Shown here in pieces: positions 26,910 to 33,017 of a stretch of DNA of 34,563 nt (the stretch's first letter is position 1; each line of letters begins with the position of its first letter). The DNA is taken from NCBI GenBank assembly GCA_902476265.1, contig CABSCP010000045.1, positions 1-34,563 of the forward strand, written 5' to 3'. The notes under the pieces are model-generated. The model saw only the letters and a list, made by a program, of their open reading frames with translations, had not been told where the DNA came from and ran no database searches. The stretch comes from an uncultured Lachnospiraceae bacterium. Lineage in GTDB: Bacteria > Bacillota > Clostridia > Lachnospirales > Lachnospiraceae. The position numbers were made by a program, and so were the translations under genes.

Positions 26910-26938
26910 ATTTTACTAGAAAAATCCTTTTGTGTCAC
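26910..26938 (-). promoter_or_regulatory. Promoter of the DUF512-der-plsY-gpsA unit
   Basis: Read on the minus strand, GTGACA (26938-26933) and TAAAAT (26915-26910) are 17 bases apart, about 24 bases before the DUF512 start. It lies back to back with the prs promoter, so the two compete for about 70 bases of DNA. Confidence 0.6.
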
Positions 26939-26948
26939 TAGAAATTTC

Positions 26949-26977
26949 TTGACGGCGTACCAAACGAATGATATAAA
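26949..26977 (+). promoter_or_regulatory. Promoter of prs
   Basis: TTGACG (26949-26954) and TATAAA (26972-26977) are separated by 17 bases, giving one of the best sigma-A matches in the window, 24 bases before the start codon. No purine-box or riboswitch fold is seen in the short leader. Confidence 0.75.
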
Positions 26978-27000
26978 AGAAAGGAATGGAGGAAAAAATT

Positions 27001-28188
27001 ATGCCGAATTTACGCGAACTTGAAAACGCATTGCCCGTCGGGCCTTTAAAAATTATCGCACTTGACTCTGCAGAAAAGCTCGGCCGGAGCGTCAATAACT
27101 ATCTGGTTTCCTTTCGCAGGAATATGAAAAATTCTTCCCATGATGATCCTGTTTTCCGGGGCTATATTGAAGATAACTATCTGGTGGACGCCTATTGTCC
27201 CCGTTTTGGTACCGGTGAAGGGAAAGGCGAACTGCACGAATCCGTCCGCGGCACCGACCTCTATATCCTGGTGGACGTCTGCAATCACAGTCTTACCTAT
27301 TCTTTAAACGGTTATACCAACCACAAATCTCCTGATGATCACTATCAGGACTTAAAGAGAATGATCTCTTCGGTAGGCGGCAAAGCGAAACGCATTACCG
27401 TCATCATGCCGTTTTTATATGAAGGACGCCAGCATAAAAGAAGCGGCCGCGAATCCCTGGACTGCGCTTATGCGCTCACAGAACTGGCGGATATGGGCGT
27501 TTCCAATTTCATCACCTTTGACGCTCACGATCCCAGAGTCCAGAATGCGGCGCCCCTGTGCGGCTTTGATAATTTCACCCCGCCCTATCAGTTCATGCGC
27601 GCCCTGCTGGACAATGTGCCGGATCTGATCATCGATAAAGATCATATGATCGTCATCAGCCCCGACGAAGGCGCTCTGGACCGCACTACCTATTTTGCAA
27701 ATGTGCTGGGTGTCAACATCGGCATGTTCTACAAGCGCCGTGACTACTCCGTTATCGTGAACGGGAAAAATCCCATCGTCGCTCATGAATTTCTGGGAGA
27801 CAACATCGAGGGAAAGGATATTGTCATCATTGACGATATGATCTCCTCCGGCGGCAGCATGATCGACACCGCCCGTCAGTTAAAGGAAATGAAGGCCAGA
27901 CGAGTCTTCATCTGCACCACCTTCGGTCTTTTCACCGACGGCATGGACGCATTTGATGCGGCATATGAAAAGGGATGGTTTGATAAAGTCATCACTACAA
28001 ACCTCACATACCAGATACCGGAGCTGCTCTCCCGCCCTTATTACATAGAAGCGGATATGAGCAAATTCCTGGCATCCATCATCGACTTCATGAACCACGA
28101 CGTATCCCTTACCAATGTTCTGACCCCTACCGAAAAAATCAGAGCAGTCCTGGATGAGTATAATAAAAAGGAAACGTACATTAAATAA
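27001..28188 (+). CDS. prs: Ribose-phosphate pyrophosphokinase, long form
   Basis: A 395-residue PRPP synthetase, about 75 residues longer than the usual 310-320. The flexible ATP loop region is LYEGRQHKRSGRESL (139-153), the divalent-metal/ribose-5-phosphate region FDAHDPR follows, the catalytic Lys-Arg segment is YKRRDYS (244-250), and the PRPP loop is VIIDDMISSGGSM (275-287). The extra length is mainly an N-terminal extension and internal inserts. ATG 27001 follows GGAGG; the ATG at 26986 overlaps that site and is rejected. It makes PRPP for nucleotide synthesis, the co-substrate the PurF-like protein would also bind. Confidence 0.92.
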   Translation: MPNLRELENALPVGPLKIIALDSAEKLGRSVNNYLVSFRRNMKNSSHDDPVFRGYIEDNYLVDAYCPRFGTGEGKGELHESVRGTDLYILVDVCNHSLTYSLNGYTNHKSPDDHYQDLKRMISSVGGKAKRITVIMPFLYEGRQHKRSGRESLDCAYALTELADMGVSNFITFDAHDPRVQNAAPLCGFDNFTPPYQFMRALLDNVPDLIIDKDHMIVISPDEGALDRTTYFANVLGVNIGMFYKRRDYSVIVNGKNPIVAHEFLGDNIEGKDIVIIDDMISSGGSMIDTARQLKEMKARRVFICTTFGLFTDGMDAFDAAYEKGWFDKVITTNLTYQIPELLSRPYYIEADMSKFLASIIDFMNHDVSLTNVLTPTEKIRAVLDEYNKKETYIK

Positions 28189-28208
28189 ACAGACCGACAT
28201 GATCGAAC

Positions 28209-28271
28209 AAAAAACACTGTTTTGGGAACGTATATCCTGAAAAGATATACATTCACCAGACAGTGTTTTTT
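28209..28271. terminator. Nested hairpin terminator after prs
   Basis: The outer stem AAAAAACACTGT (28209-28220) pairs with ACAGTGTTTTTT (28260-28271). The loop itself carries a perfect seven-base stem GTATATC/GATATAC (28230-28250). The T-run on each strand lets it work in both directions, also ending the Rpn gene unit. Confidence 0.75.
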
Positions 28272-28309
28272 GATTCCGCTATATGCAGCGCCGGATTTAT
28301 CTGATCCCT

Positions 28310-28573
28310 TTATTCAACCAGACCTGCCGCTTTGACAAACCCTTCAACAGATTCGGCGGTTGCCGCTTCCTTCAGCCATTTCTGTAATATCCCAAGTTCT
28401 TTCTCCTGGGAAATCTTCATGCGTATATTTTCCGAAACTTCCCCTTTGTCTGATAAAAGAAAAAGAATTGACTCCCGTAGCGCTTCTTTTTTACCTTGCT
28501 CTTTTCCATAGTTAAACTCGGCGGCCCGCATTTTCTTCATTTCCTCTTCTTCATTATATTCAAATATTGACAT
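28310..28573 (-). CDS. Predicted internal C-terminal product of the Rpn gene (RpnS-like)
   Basis: In-frame internal start giving an 87-residue protein, MSIFEYNEEEEMKKM to the shared stop, equal to residues 221-307 of the nuclease. It is helical and very charged at first (EEEEMKKM, GKEQGKKEALRES) and lacks the catalytic core. By analogy with E. coli RpnS it would bind the full-length protein and block its activity, forming a one-gene toxin-antitoxin system. Production is inferred from the ribosome site only. Confidence 0.55.
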   Translation of the reverse strand: MSIFEYNEEEEMKKMRAAEFNYGKEQGKKEALRESILFLLSDKGEVSENIRMKISQEKELGILQKWLKEAATAESVEGFVKAAGLVE

Positions 28574-29233
28574 CGACACTACCTCCGCCCTCTGTGACAA
28601 TAAAAATTCAGAAAGAATCCCTTCCCTGATACACTCTGTCACAGCCTTTTCTACCGCATCATTGATTTTCTCTGTTTTTGCATATCGGCGTATACGGGTC
28701 ACAAATTCACAATACTCCTGTAATGTCCGGCTTTTTTCCATAATCTCACTGTTGGCTCCGGGATTCACGTTCAGCATCAGAACCTTCAATTCTAATTCCG
28801 GATCTTCCGTCTTCTTTTCATAGGCTTCCGAAAGCTTTAGAATCTGCCTCTCCGGTTGTTTATCCGTCCCATTATAAAACACCACGAAACGGGGAACGGG
28901 TATTTTCACCAGACTGCTGGTGTACAAGCTTTTATCTTTGATATACTTTTCCAGCTCCCGCGAGATATAGATCAAATCCCGCAGGGGCATATTCGGATTA
29001 TACGATGCCTGTTGTTCGTATAAATTCAACTCCGAATCCAGCAGGAATGAGACATCATTTTTCACCCCCAGATAAATCGCATTTTCCAGGGTATAAACCT
29101 CCAGTTTCTCCGGATTCTCATAGTCTGTCCCGTTTAACGCATTGTACAGTTCCAACAGTTTGTCTTTTTCCCGGAATAACATCCGGAATACCGTGTCTTT
29201 GTGTTTTCTTATCACATACAGTTCTTCTTCCAT
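28310..29233 (-). CDS. Rpn-family PD-(D/E)XK nuclease
   Basis: A 307-residue protein of the Rpn/transposase_31 (COG5464) family, DNA endonucleases once called recombination-promoting nucleases. The nuclease core shows RKHKDTVFRMLF, then KNDVSFLLDSELNLYEQQ with D60, E73 and Q75 as likely active-site residues, and the family stretch SYNPNMPLRDLIYISREL. The C-terminal third is charged and helical. ATG 29233 has AGGAG six bases upstream; an ATG at 29272 lacks a ribosome site. Inside the gene, GGAGGT at 28586-28581 stands seven bases before an in-frame ATG at 28573, so a second short product is likely. In E. coli such internal products restrain the full-length nuclease, which acts against phage. 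Confidence 0.87.
   Translation of the reverse strand: MEEELYVIRKHKDTVFRMLFREKDKLLELYNALNGTDYENPEKLEVYTLENAIYLGVKNDVSFLLDSELNLYEQQASYNPNMPLRDLIYISRELEKYIKDKSLYTSSLVKIPVPRFVVFYNGTDKQPERQILKLSEAYEKKTEDPELELKVLMLNVNPGANSEIMEKSRTLQEYCEFVTRIRRYAKTEKINDAVEKAVTECIREGILSEFLLSQRAEVVSMSIFEYNEEEEMKKMRAAEFNYGKEQGKKEALRESILFLLSDKGEVSENIRMKISQEKELGILQKWLKEAATAESVEGFVKAAGLVE
28581..28586 (-). promoter_or_regulatory. Internal ribosome binding site in the Rpn gene
   Basis: On the minus strand GGAGGT lies seven bases before the in-frame ATG at 28573, a better match to the anti-Shine-Dalgarno than the AGGAG of the main start. It falls at the boundary between the nuclease core and the C-terminal domain. Confidence 0.6.
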
Positions 29234-29391
29234 AAGCAGCTCCTGCTTCGTTAATTGATGAATGGTAAGCATAGAGTTCCTGAAATAAAGATAGAGATTC
29301 AGAAGGCGTTCCGCCTGGATTCTTAGAAAGTTATGCTTGTATTCATCTTAGCATGCTCTCAGGAAAAAATCCAGAAACTTTCTGTGAAAAA

Positions 29392-30393
29392 TTATCCCTG
29401 TCCGGCTTGTTCCTTCTTATATTCTTTCGTGAATAAAAAGGGCAGATAGACCAGCAGATACAACACAATCGTGATAATGGTATCCGGCCAGTTGCGTTCC
29501 ACCCCGGCAGACGACATTCCAAAAAGCGCCAGTCCCAGGTTATTGTTTAAAAAGTGGATCAGTGTCACAGCCCAGATATTATGAGTGCGCATATACACCC
29601 AGCCGAAGAAGATGCCCATGCCTACACAGCCTGCCAGCTGCGTCAGAATGCTCTGGAAACTGGTGGATGGGCTGTAATAAAACAGATTGATGGGCAGATG
29701 CCAGATTCCCCACAAGAGCCCCAGCACGATAACTCCTTTTTTCAAACCGAATTTTTCCTGCAGAACAGGCTGTAAAAAGTACCGCCATCCATATTCCTCT
29801 CCGAAGAATGCGGTATAACTCACCACCAGATTGATGGGGAGAATCAAAAGCAGATAGGTTCCCATATAAGGATTGAGTGTATACATCGACACATCGGCTC
29901 CCATCATCCGGCTGATCAGTACGCTGACTGCGCATAACAGCAGATAGATCAAGACGAAAATTCCGGCTCCCCCAAGACCTTTGACCCAGTTTTTGGTAAG
30001 GCACAGCCCGTATTTCTCCCGTCTTTCTTTTTTCAGGCAGACCATTTCAAAAAAACAGACCAGGCTGGACGCATAAACCAGAAGATTCACCGCCATTACA
30101 AACCCTGCATCCGGAATAAAAATACTGACTACAGTCAGAATCACCATCAGCGCCGTAATCGCCGGAAAAGTTATGTATAAGGCTTTGGGAAGCTTCGGAG
30201 TGCCATCCTCATCCTTTTGTGTCAGCAATGCTCCTGTCATTACCGCTGATGCGGGCAAATACATCCAGACAAGCGGAAAGGTGCTCACGTCCTGTCCCTT
30301 TCCAAAGGCGATCCCCATAAAAACCCCTAAAATCACAGGGACACCAAATGCAATTGCAAAAAATATCTGTAACATTTTTTTATTCGTCTTCAT
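29392..30393 (-). CDS. CPBP-family intramembrane metalloprotease
   Basis: A 333-residue membrane protein with about eight hydrophobic helices and the CPBP (Abi/CAAX protease) motifs: GEEYGWRYF with E199, E200 and R204, LLWGIWHLP with H232, and LIHFLNNN with H280 and N284. These are the predicted glutamic-type catalytic residues. Bacterial members include bacteriocin self-immunity proteins and prenyl-protein processing relatives. AGGAG precedes the ATG, which overlaps the end of the upstream membrane-protein gene by 14 bases. It is last in a coupled Xre operon, so its level is probably controlled by that repressor. Confidence 0.88.
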   Translation of the reverse strand: MKTNKKMLQIFFAIAFGVPVILGVFMGIAFGKGQDVSTFPLVWMYLPASAVMTGALLTQKDEDGTPKLPKALYITFPAITALMVILTVVSIFIPDAGFVMAVNLLVYASSLVCFFEMVCLKKERREKYGLCLTKNWVKGLGGAGIFVLIYLLLCAVSVLISRMMGADVSMYTLNPYMGTYLLLILPINLVVSYTAFFGEEYGWRYFLQPVLQEKFGLKKGVIVLGLLWGIWHLPINLFYYSPSTSFQSILTQLAGCVGMGIFFGWVYMRTHNIWAVTLIHFLNNNLGLALFGMSSAGVERNWPDTIITIVLYLLVYLPFLFTKEYKKEQAGQG

Positions 30394-30874
30394 CTTCTAT
30401 CTCCTCATCCAATTTTTCTTCCAGCTTATCCATGCGCCTGTTATAAATCCACCCGGATACCGCAAGCCCTGCCGCCATCAAAACGAAGAGACCAAAAAAC
30501 CAGGTGAAAAAGTTACTCAGAATATATGCTGCTGTAATTTCTCCCTTGAAACGGGTACAGTTTCCAAGGGTGAACAATACAGAAAAACTACCGCTGAAAA
30601 GCAGGCTGTTTATCAGATAACTTTTTAAGCCGGGACGCTGTGTATATTCCGTCCACACTCCGATCTTTATATCCGCAATCACCTCAAAAACAGCGATCAG
30701 CATGAATATGATCCATTCCGCCGCCCATTCCCGGAAAGGCCGGTGTAAAATCACGCCCTGCACCATGATGGATGCAAGCAACAGCCAAAAAGCAAGCCAG
30801 AATCCGTAATTGCCTACCTTATTCAATTCTGCCTGCTGCCGTTCATCAATCTTTTTCTTCCAGAATTTCTTCAT
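30380..30874 (-). CDS. Four-helix membrane protein, DUF6773-like
   Basis: A 164-residue protein with a basic N-terminus (MKKFWKKKIDERQQ), about four membrane helices and an acidic tail (KLDEEIEDEDE). The start at 30874 follows GGGAGGA and overlaps the Xre stop as ATGA, so it is translationally coupled on that side; its own end overlaps the CPBP gene. It resembles the DUF6773 proteins found beside small Xre regulators, a match recalled rather than checked. Function unknown; it may regulate or sense together with the Xre protein. Confidence 0.7.
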   Translation of the reverse strand: MKKFWKKKIDERQQAELNKVGNYGFWLAFWLLLASIMVQGVILHRPFREWAAEWIIFMLIAVFEVIADIKIGVWTEYTQRPGLKSYLINSLLFSGSFSVLFTLGNCTRFKGEITAAYILSNFFTWFFGLFVLMAAGLAVSGWIYNRRMDKLEEKLDEEIEDEDE

Positions 30875-31074
30875 GACTCTTCCTCCCAAAATAAATCGTC
30901 CAGCGTCCTGTCCAGCGTTTTACAGATTGCGATACAAAGCTGCAGGGACGGATTGAACTTTCCGGACTCGATCATGCTGATAGTCTGGCGAGTCACTCCT
31001 ACCCTGGCTGCCAGCTGATCCTGGGATAAATCTTTCTCAATTCTCGCTATTTTCATTTTCTTATTCTTCCCCAC
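30871..31074 (-). CDS. Small Xre-family transcription regulator
   Basis: A 67-residue single-domain helix-turn-helix protein: KIARIEKDLSQDQLAARVGV, then TRQTISMIESGKFNPSLQLC, the standard recognition helix and loop, ending DRTLDDLFW. Such 65-70 residue regulators usually sit in front of membrane-protein or ABC operons. The GTG start at 31074 is set by CAGGAG eight bases upstream; the longer frame from 31107 lies inside the preceding 30-residue ORF and is rejected. It likely represses its own operon through the inverted repeat at 31244-31261. Confidence 0.88.
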   Translation of the reverse strand: MGKNKKMKIARIEKDLSQDQLAARVGVTRQTISMIESGKFNPSLQLCIAICKTLDRTLDDLFWEEES

Positions 31075-31079
31075 CGGGC

Positions 31080-31172
31080 TCACTCCTGTCTCTTTCGGCT
31101 TTTGCATGTCTTTCCGTCACACAATGCCATCAATATACAAACCGTCATTATAATCACCACAGGCAAATCCAT
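31080..31172 (-). CDS. 30-residue hydrophobic ORF before the Xre gene
   Basis: A tiny ORF with a strong ribosome site (GGAGG eight bases before ATG). It encodes a hydrophobic stretch (LPVVIIMTVCILMAL) and a basic tail (KTCKSRKRQ), like a single-helix micro-membrane protein. Its TGA stop directly adjoins the Xre gene's CAGGAG site, so its translation could control Xre expression. It is either a small membrane protein or a leader peptide. No homologue can be named. Confidence 0.5.
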   Translation of the reverse strand: MDLPVVIIMTVCILMALCDGKTCKSRKRQE

Positions 31173-31220
31173 CTTCTTATCCTCCCCATCCTTTTTTTAA
31201 AGTTTCTCTTCGATAAATAC

Positions 31221-31261
31221 AGGTTATCATATACATTCCATTGTGTCAATTATATTTGACA
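31221..31261 (-). promoter_or_regulatory. Promoter and inverted-repeat operator of the Xre operon
   Basis: On the minus strand TTGACA (31249-31244) is followed 17 bases later by TAACCT (31226-31221) with an extended -10 TGA. The -35 is one arm of the inverted repeat TGTCAA-N6-TTGACA (31261-31244), an ideal place for a dimeric Xre repressor. Repression by the operon's own regulator is inferred. Confidence 0.6.
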
Positions 31262-31293
31262 TAAAGAACTCTATATTTTTCTATATGTCATTT

Positions 31294-31320
31294 AAAAAAG
31301 TAAAGAAGGGTAAATAGCAA
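31294..31320 (+). repeat. 27-base direct repeat, copy A
   Basis: Matches 32284-32310 at 24 of 27 bases, beginning AAAAAAGTAAAGAA and ending ATAGCAA. Copy B forms the ribosome-site leader of the response regulator gene. The two copies flank the tandem array and the IS30 remnant. Confidence 0.7.
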
Positions 31321-31326
31321 GCCGAG

Positions 31327-31434
31327 ATTCCCGTTTGTAACCCTAGAGTCTCGTTTTGTAAATAAAAATCCTGTTTTGTAACCAAAAATCCCAGTTTGTA
31401 AATGAAAATCCCGGTTTGTAAACAAGATTCCCGG
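31327..31434 (+). repeat. Tandem array of 20-bp direct repeats
   Basis: Units start at 31327, 31347, 31367, 31387, 31407 and a partial one at 31427, an exact 20-base period. The consensus is AATCCCGGTTTGTAAA followed by four variable bases. Copies differ at several positions, so this is an aged array, not a recent slippage product. The period is not a multiple of three. It may be a protein-binding iteron set or a scar of a mobile element. Confidence 0.85.
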
Positions 31435-31455
31435 ATTTTCATTCGTATTTGGATA

Positions 31456-31464
31456 TGGTATAAT
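31456..31464 (+). promoter_or_regulatory. Rightward extended -10 promoter element
   Basis: TGG followed by TATAAT (31459-31464) just after the repeat array. No good -35 box is visible. It would read into the IS30 remnant on its antisense strand; no gene on this strand lies within 800 bases. Confidence 0.35.
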
Positions 31465-31596
31465 ACGTTCAGCAGTAAATTTGCGTACAGCAACCAGAGA
31501 TCAATTCCCTCTCGAAATTTTTGTATTCGGAGAATCCATCCCCATTTTGTACGGATCGAATTGTTTTGTTCTGGCGGCACTTAGCAAATTTATCTG

Positions 31597-32162
31597 TTAC
31601 TTTTTGAGAAGTTTAGGTTTTAAGATGATATTCTCGGCGGCAACCGGTGAACATCCCAGTTTCTTAAGCACATCTTCTCCGTAGTAAAAGCTGAACGTTT
31701 CGTATGGGCTACGGTTGTTCAGCTTTTTTCGTTTATAAGAATTGATATGATTCATTATCAGAAAAATATCCTGCTGTGTCAGTTCATCGAAACTGCTCCC
31801 TTTTGGCAGGATACGGCGTATCAATTCGTGGTTGACTTCACAAGCCCCCTTTTGATAAGGAGCACTTGGATCGCAATAAAATATTTTTGTCCTGTTGCAT
31901 GGAACGGTGCTGCGTTTTTCTATTTCCTTTGGAAGTGTATCGTAAGGAGACATTTTCCTCCTACACGTCCAATCACACTGTCCATTTGTACAATAGTCGT
32001 TTCCGGATGTTCTCCCAGATACTTTTGAAAGGCAGCGTAGCTTCGGCCAATACGACAGCCCCCGGTCAAATTTAAATTCAGGCTGCTTATAAAGGGTCGA
32101 TATTTGACTTTACGGGGCAAATCAATGTTTTTGATATCAAAGCATAACAGAAAAAAGACCAA
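31597..32162 (-). pseudogene. IS30-family transposase remnant
   Basis: Two overlapping frames carry pieces of one IS30-family transposase. The first (32162 to 31920) holds CRIGRSYAAFQKYLGEH and VVQMDS-like IVQMDSVIGR, with the first catalytic Asp, up to LLTIHF. The second (31953 to 31597) resumes at KIFYCDPSAPYQKGACEVN with the catalytic Glu and runs to NNRSPYETF and the C-terminus. The segment between, about 60-70 residues that normally include the second Asp, is missing and the frame is shifted. The N-terminal helix-turn-helix is absent too. It cannot be active. Confidence 0.85.
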
Positions 32163-32283
32163 CTATCCAGTCAGTCTCCATTCATTTGTAAAAGAAAATC
32201 CATACCCTTCTTTTACATTGATAACTATTAACTTTTACACTTATCCAAGACAGTGGGTATGGAATCTTGGATTACAATTGAGG

Positions 32284-32310
32284 AAAAAAGTAAAGAAAGG
32301 TGGATAGCAA
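32284..32310 (+). repeat. 27-base direct repeat, copy B
   Basis: The partner of 31294-31320 (24 of 27 identical). It contains the AAAGGTGG ribosome site of the response regulator gene, two bases before its ATG. Confidence 0.7.
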
Positions 32311-32312
32311 AA

Positions 32313-33017
32313 ATGAATGAATATAAAATTATAATCGTTGATGATGAACCGGATATATTGGTTTTGCTTGAAAAAGCACTAAATATAGAAGGCTTTTTCA
32401 ATATCACAAAAGTAGAGAGCGGATTAGCCGCTGTGGATACCTGTAAACAAATTTCCCCCGATATTATTATATTGGATGTAATGCTACCCGACATTGACGG
32501 CTATGAGGTATGCCAGCGTATCCGGCAGTTCTCCCATTGTCCTATCCTGTTCCTTTCCTCTAAAAACGATGAAGTGGACAAGATTCTGGGCTTAGCCGTT
32601 GGCGGGGACGATTATGTAACAAAACCGTTCAGCCCTAAAGAAGTTGCTTTCCGAGTGAAAGCGCAACTGCGGCGAGCGAAATATCAGCAAAGTCCAGCGC
32701 AATCTCATGCAATTACTGTTGGGAAGCTGGTCATTGACCCAGACGGTTGCCGCGCTTCAAAGGACGGTACAGACATGGATCTGACCGCTAAAGAATTTGA
32801 AATCCTGCATTTGATGGCGCAGAATATTGGGCGTGTGATAAGTCGGGAGCGCCTGTATGAATCTATCTGGAAAGAGGACAGTTTTGGGTGCGACAATACA
32901 ATCATGGTGCATATCCGGCATCTGCGTGAAAAACTGGAGGACAACCCCACAAGGCCGCAATACATTATCACAATGAAAGGGTTAGGCTATAAGCTGGTGA
33001 ATCCCGATGAAAAATAG
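32313..33017 (+). CDS. OmpR/VanR-like response regulator
   Basis: A 234-residue regulator. The receiver domain has D10/D11, phospho-acceptor D55 in IIILDVMLP, LFLSSK with the switch Ser, and the TKPF lysine. A winged-helix domain (about 130-230) contains LTAKEFEILHLMAQNIGRVI and MVHIRHLREKLE. ATG 32313 follows AAAGGTGG; the longer frame from 32253 has no ribosome site. The gene overlaps the kinase gene by 11 bases, so the pair is co-translated. Relatives control lantibiotic, bacitracin or vancomycin-type responses, usually with an ABC transporter alongside; none is present before the contig ends. Confidence 0.92.
   Translation: MNEYKIIIVDDEPDILVLLEKALNIEGFFNITKVESGLAAVDTCKQISPDIIILDVMLPDIDGYEVCQRIRQFSHCPILFLSSKNDEVDKILGLAVGGDDYVTKPFSPKEVAFRVKAQLRRAKYQQSPAQSHAITVGKLVIDPDGCRASKDGTDMDLTAKEFEILHLMAQNIGRVISRERLYESIWKEDSFGCDNTIMVHIRHLREKLEDNPTRPQYIITMKGLGYKLVNPDEK

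Larger units (their letters stand above)
31173..31596. other. Gene-poor gap with tandem repeats
   Basis: No reliable gene is seen. The stretch holds the Xre operon promoter, one copy of a 27-base repeat also found before the response regulator gene, the 20-bp tandem array, and a rightward TATAAT element. Frames on either strand crossing the array have no ribosome site. Confidence 0.6.

Noticed and set aside
31327..31434. CRISPR array
   Set aside because: Repeats follow each other with only four variable bases per unit; there are no spacers and no cas genes.
31281..31580. 99-residue minus-strand ORF across the tandem repeats
   Set aside because: No ribosome site, and the 20-base repeat period shifts the frame at each unit, so the protein has no repeat of its own. 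Looks like chance.
31597..32162. Active IS30 element
   Set aside because: The transposase lacks its N-terminus and the second catalytic Asp segment and changes frame; no matching terminal repeats were found around it.
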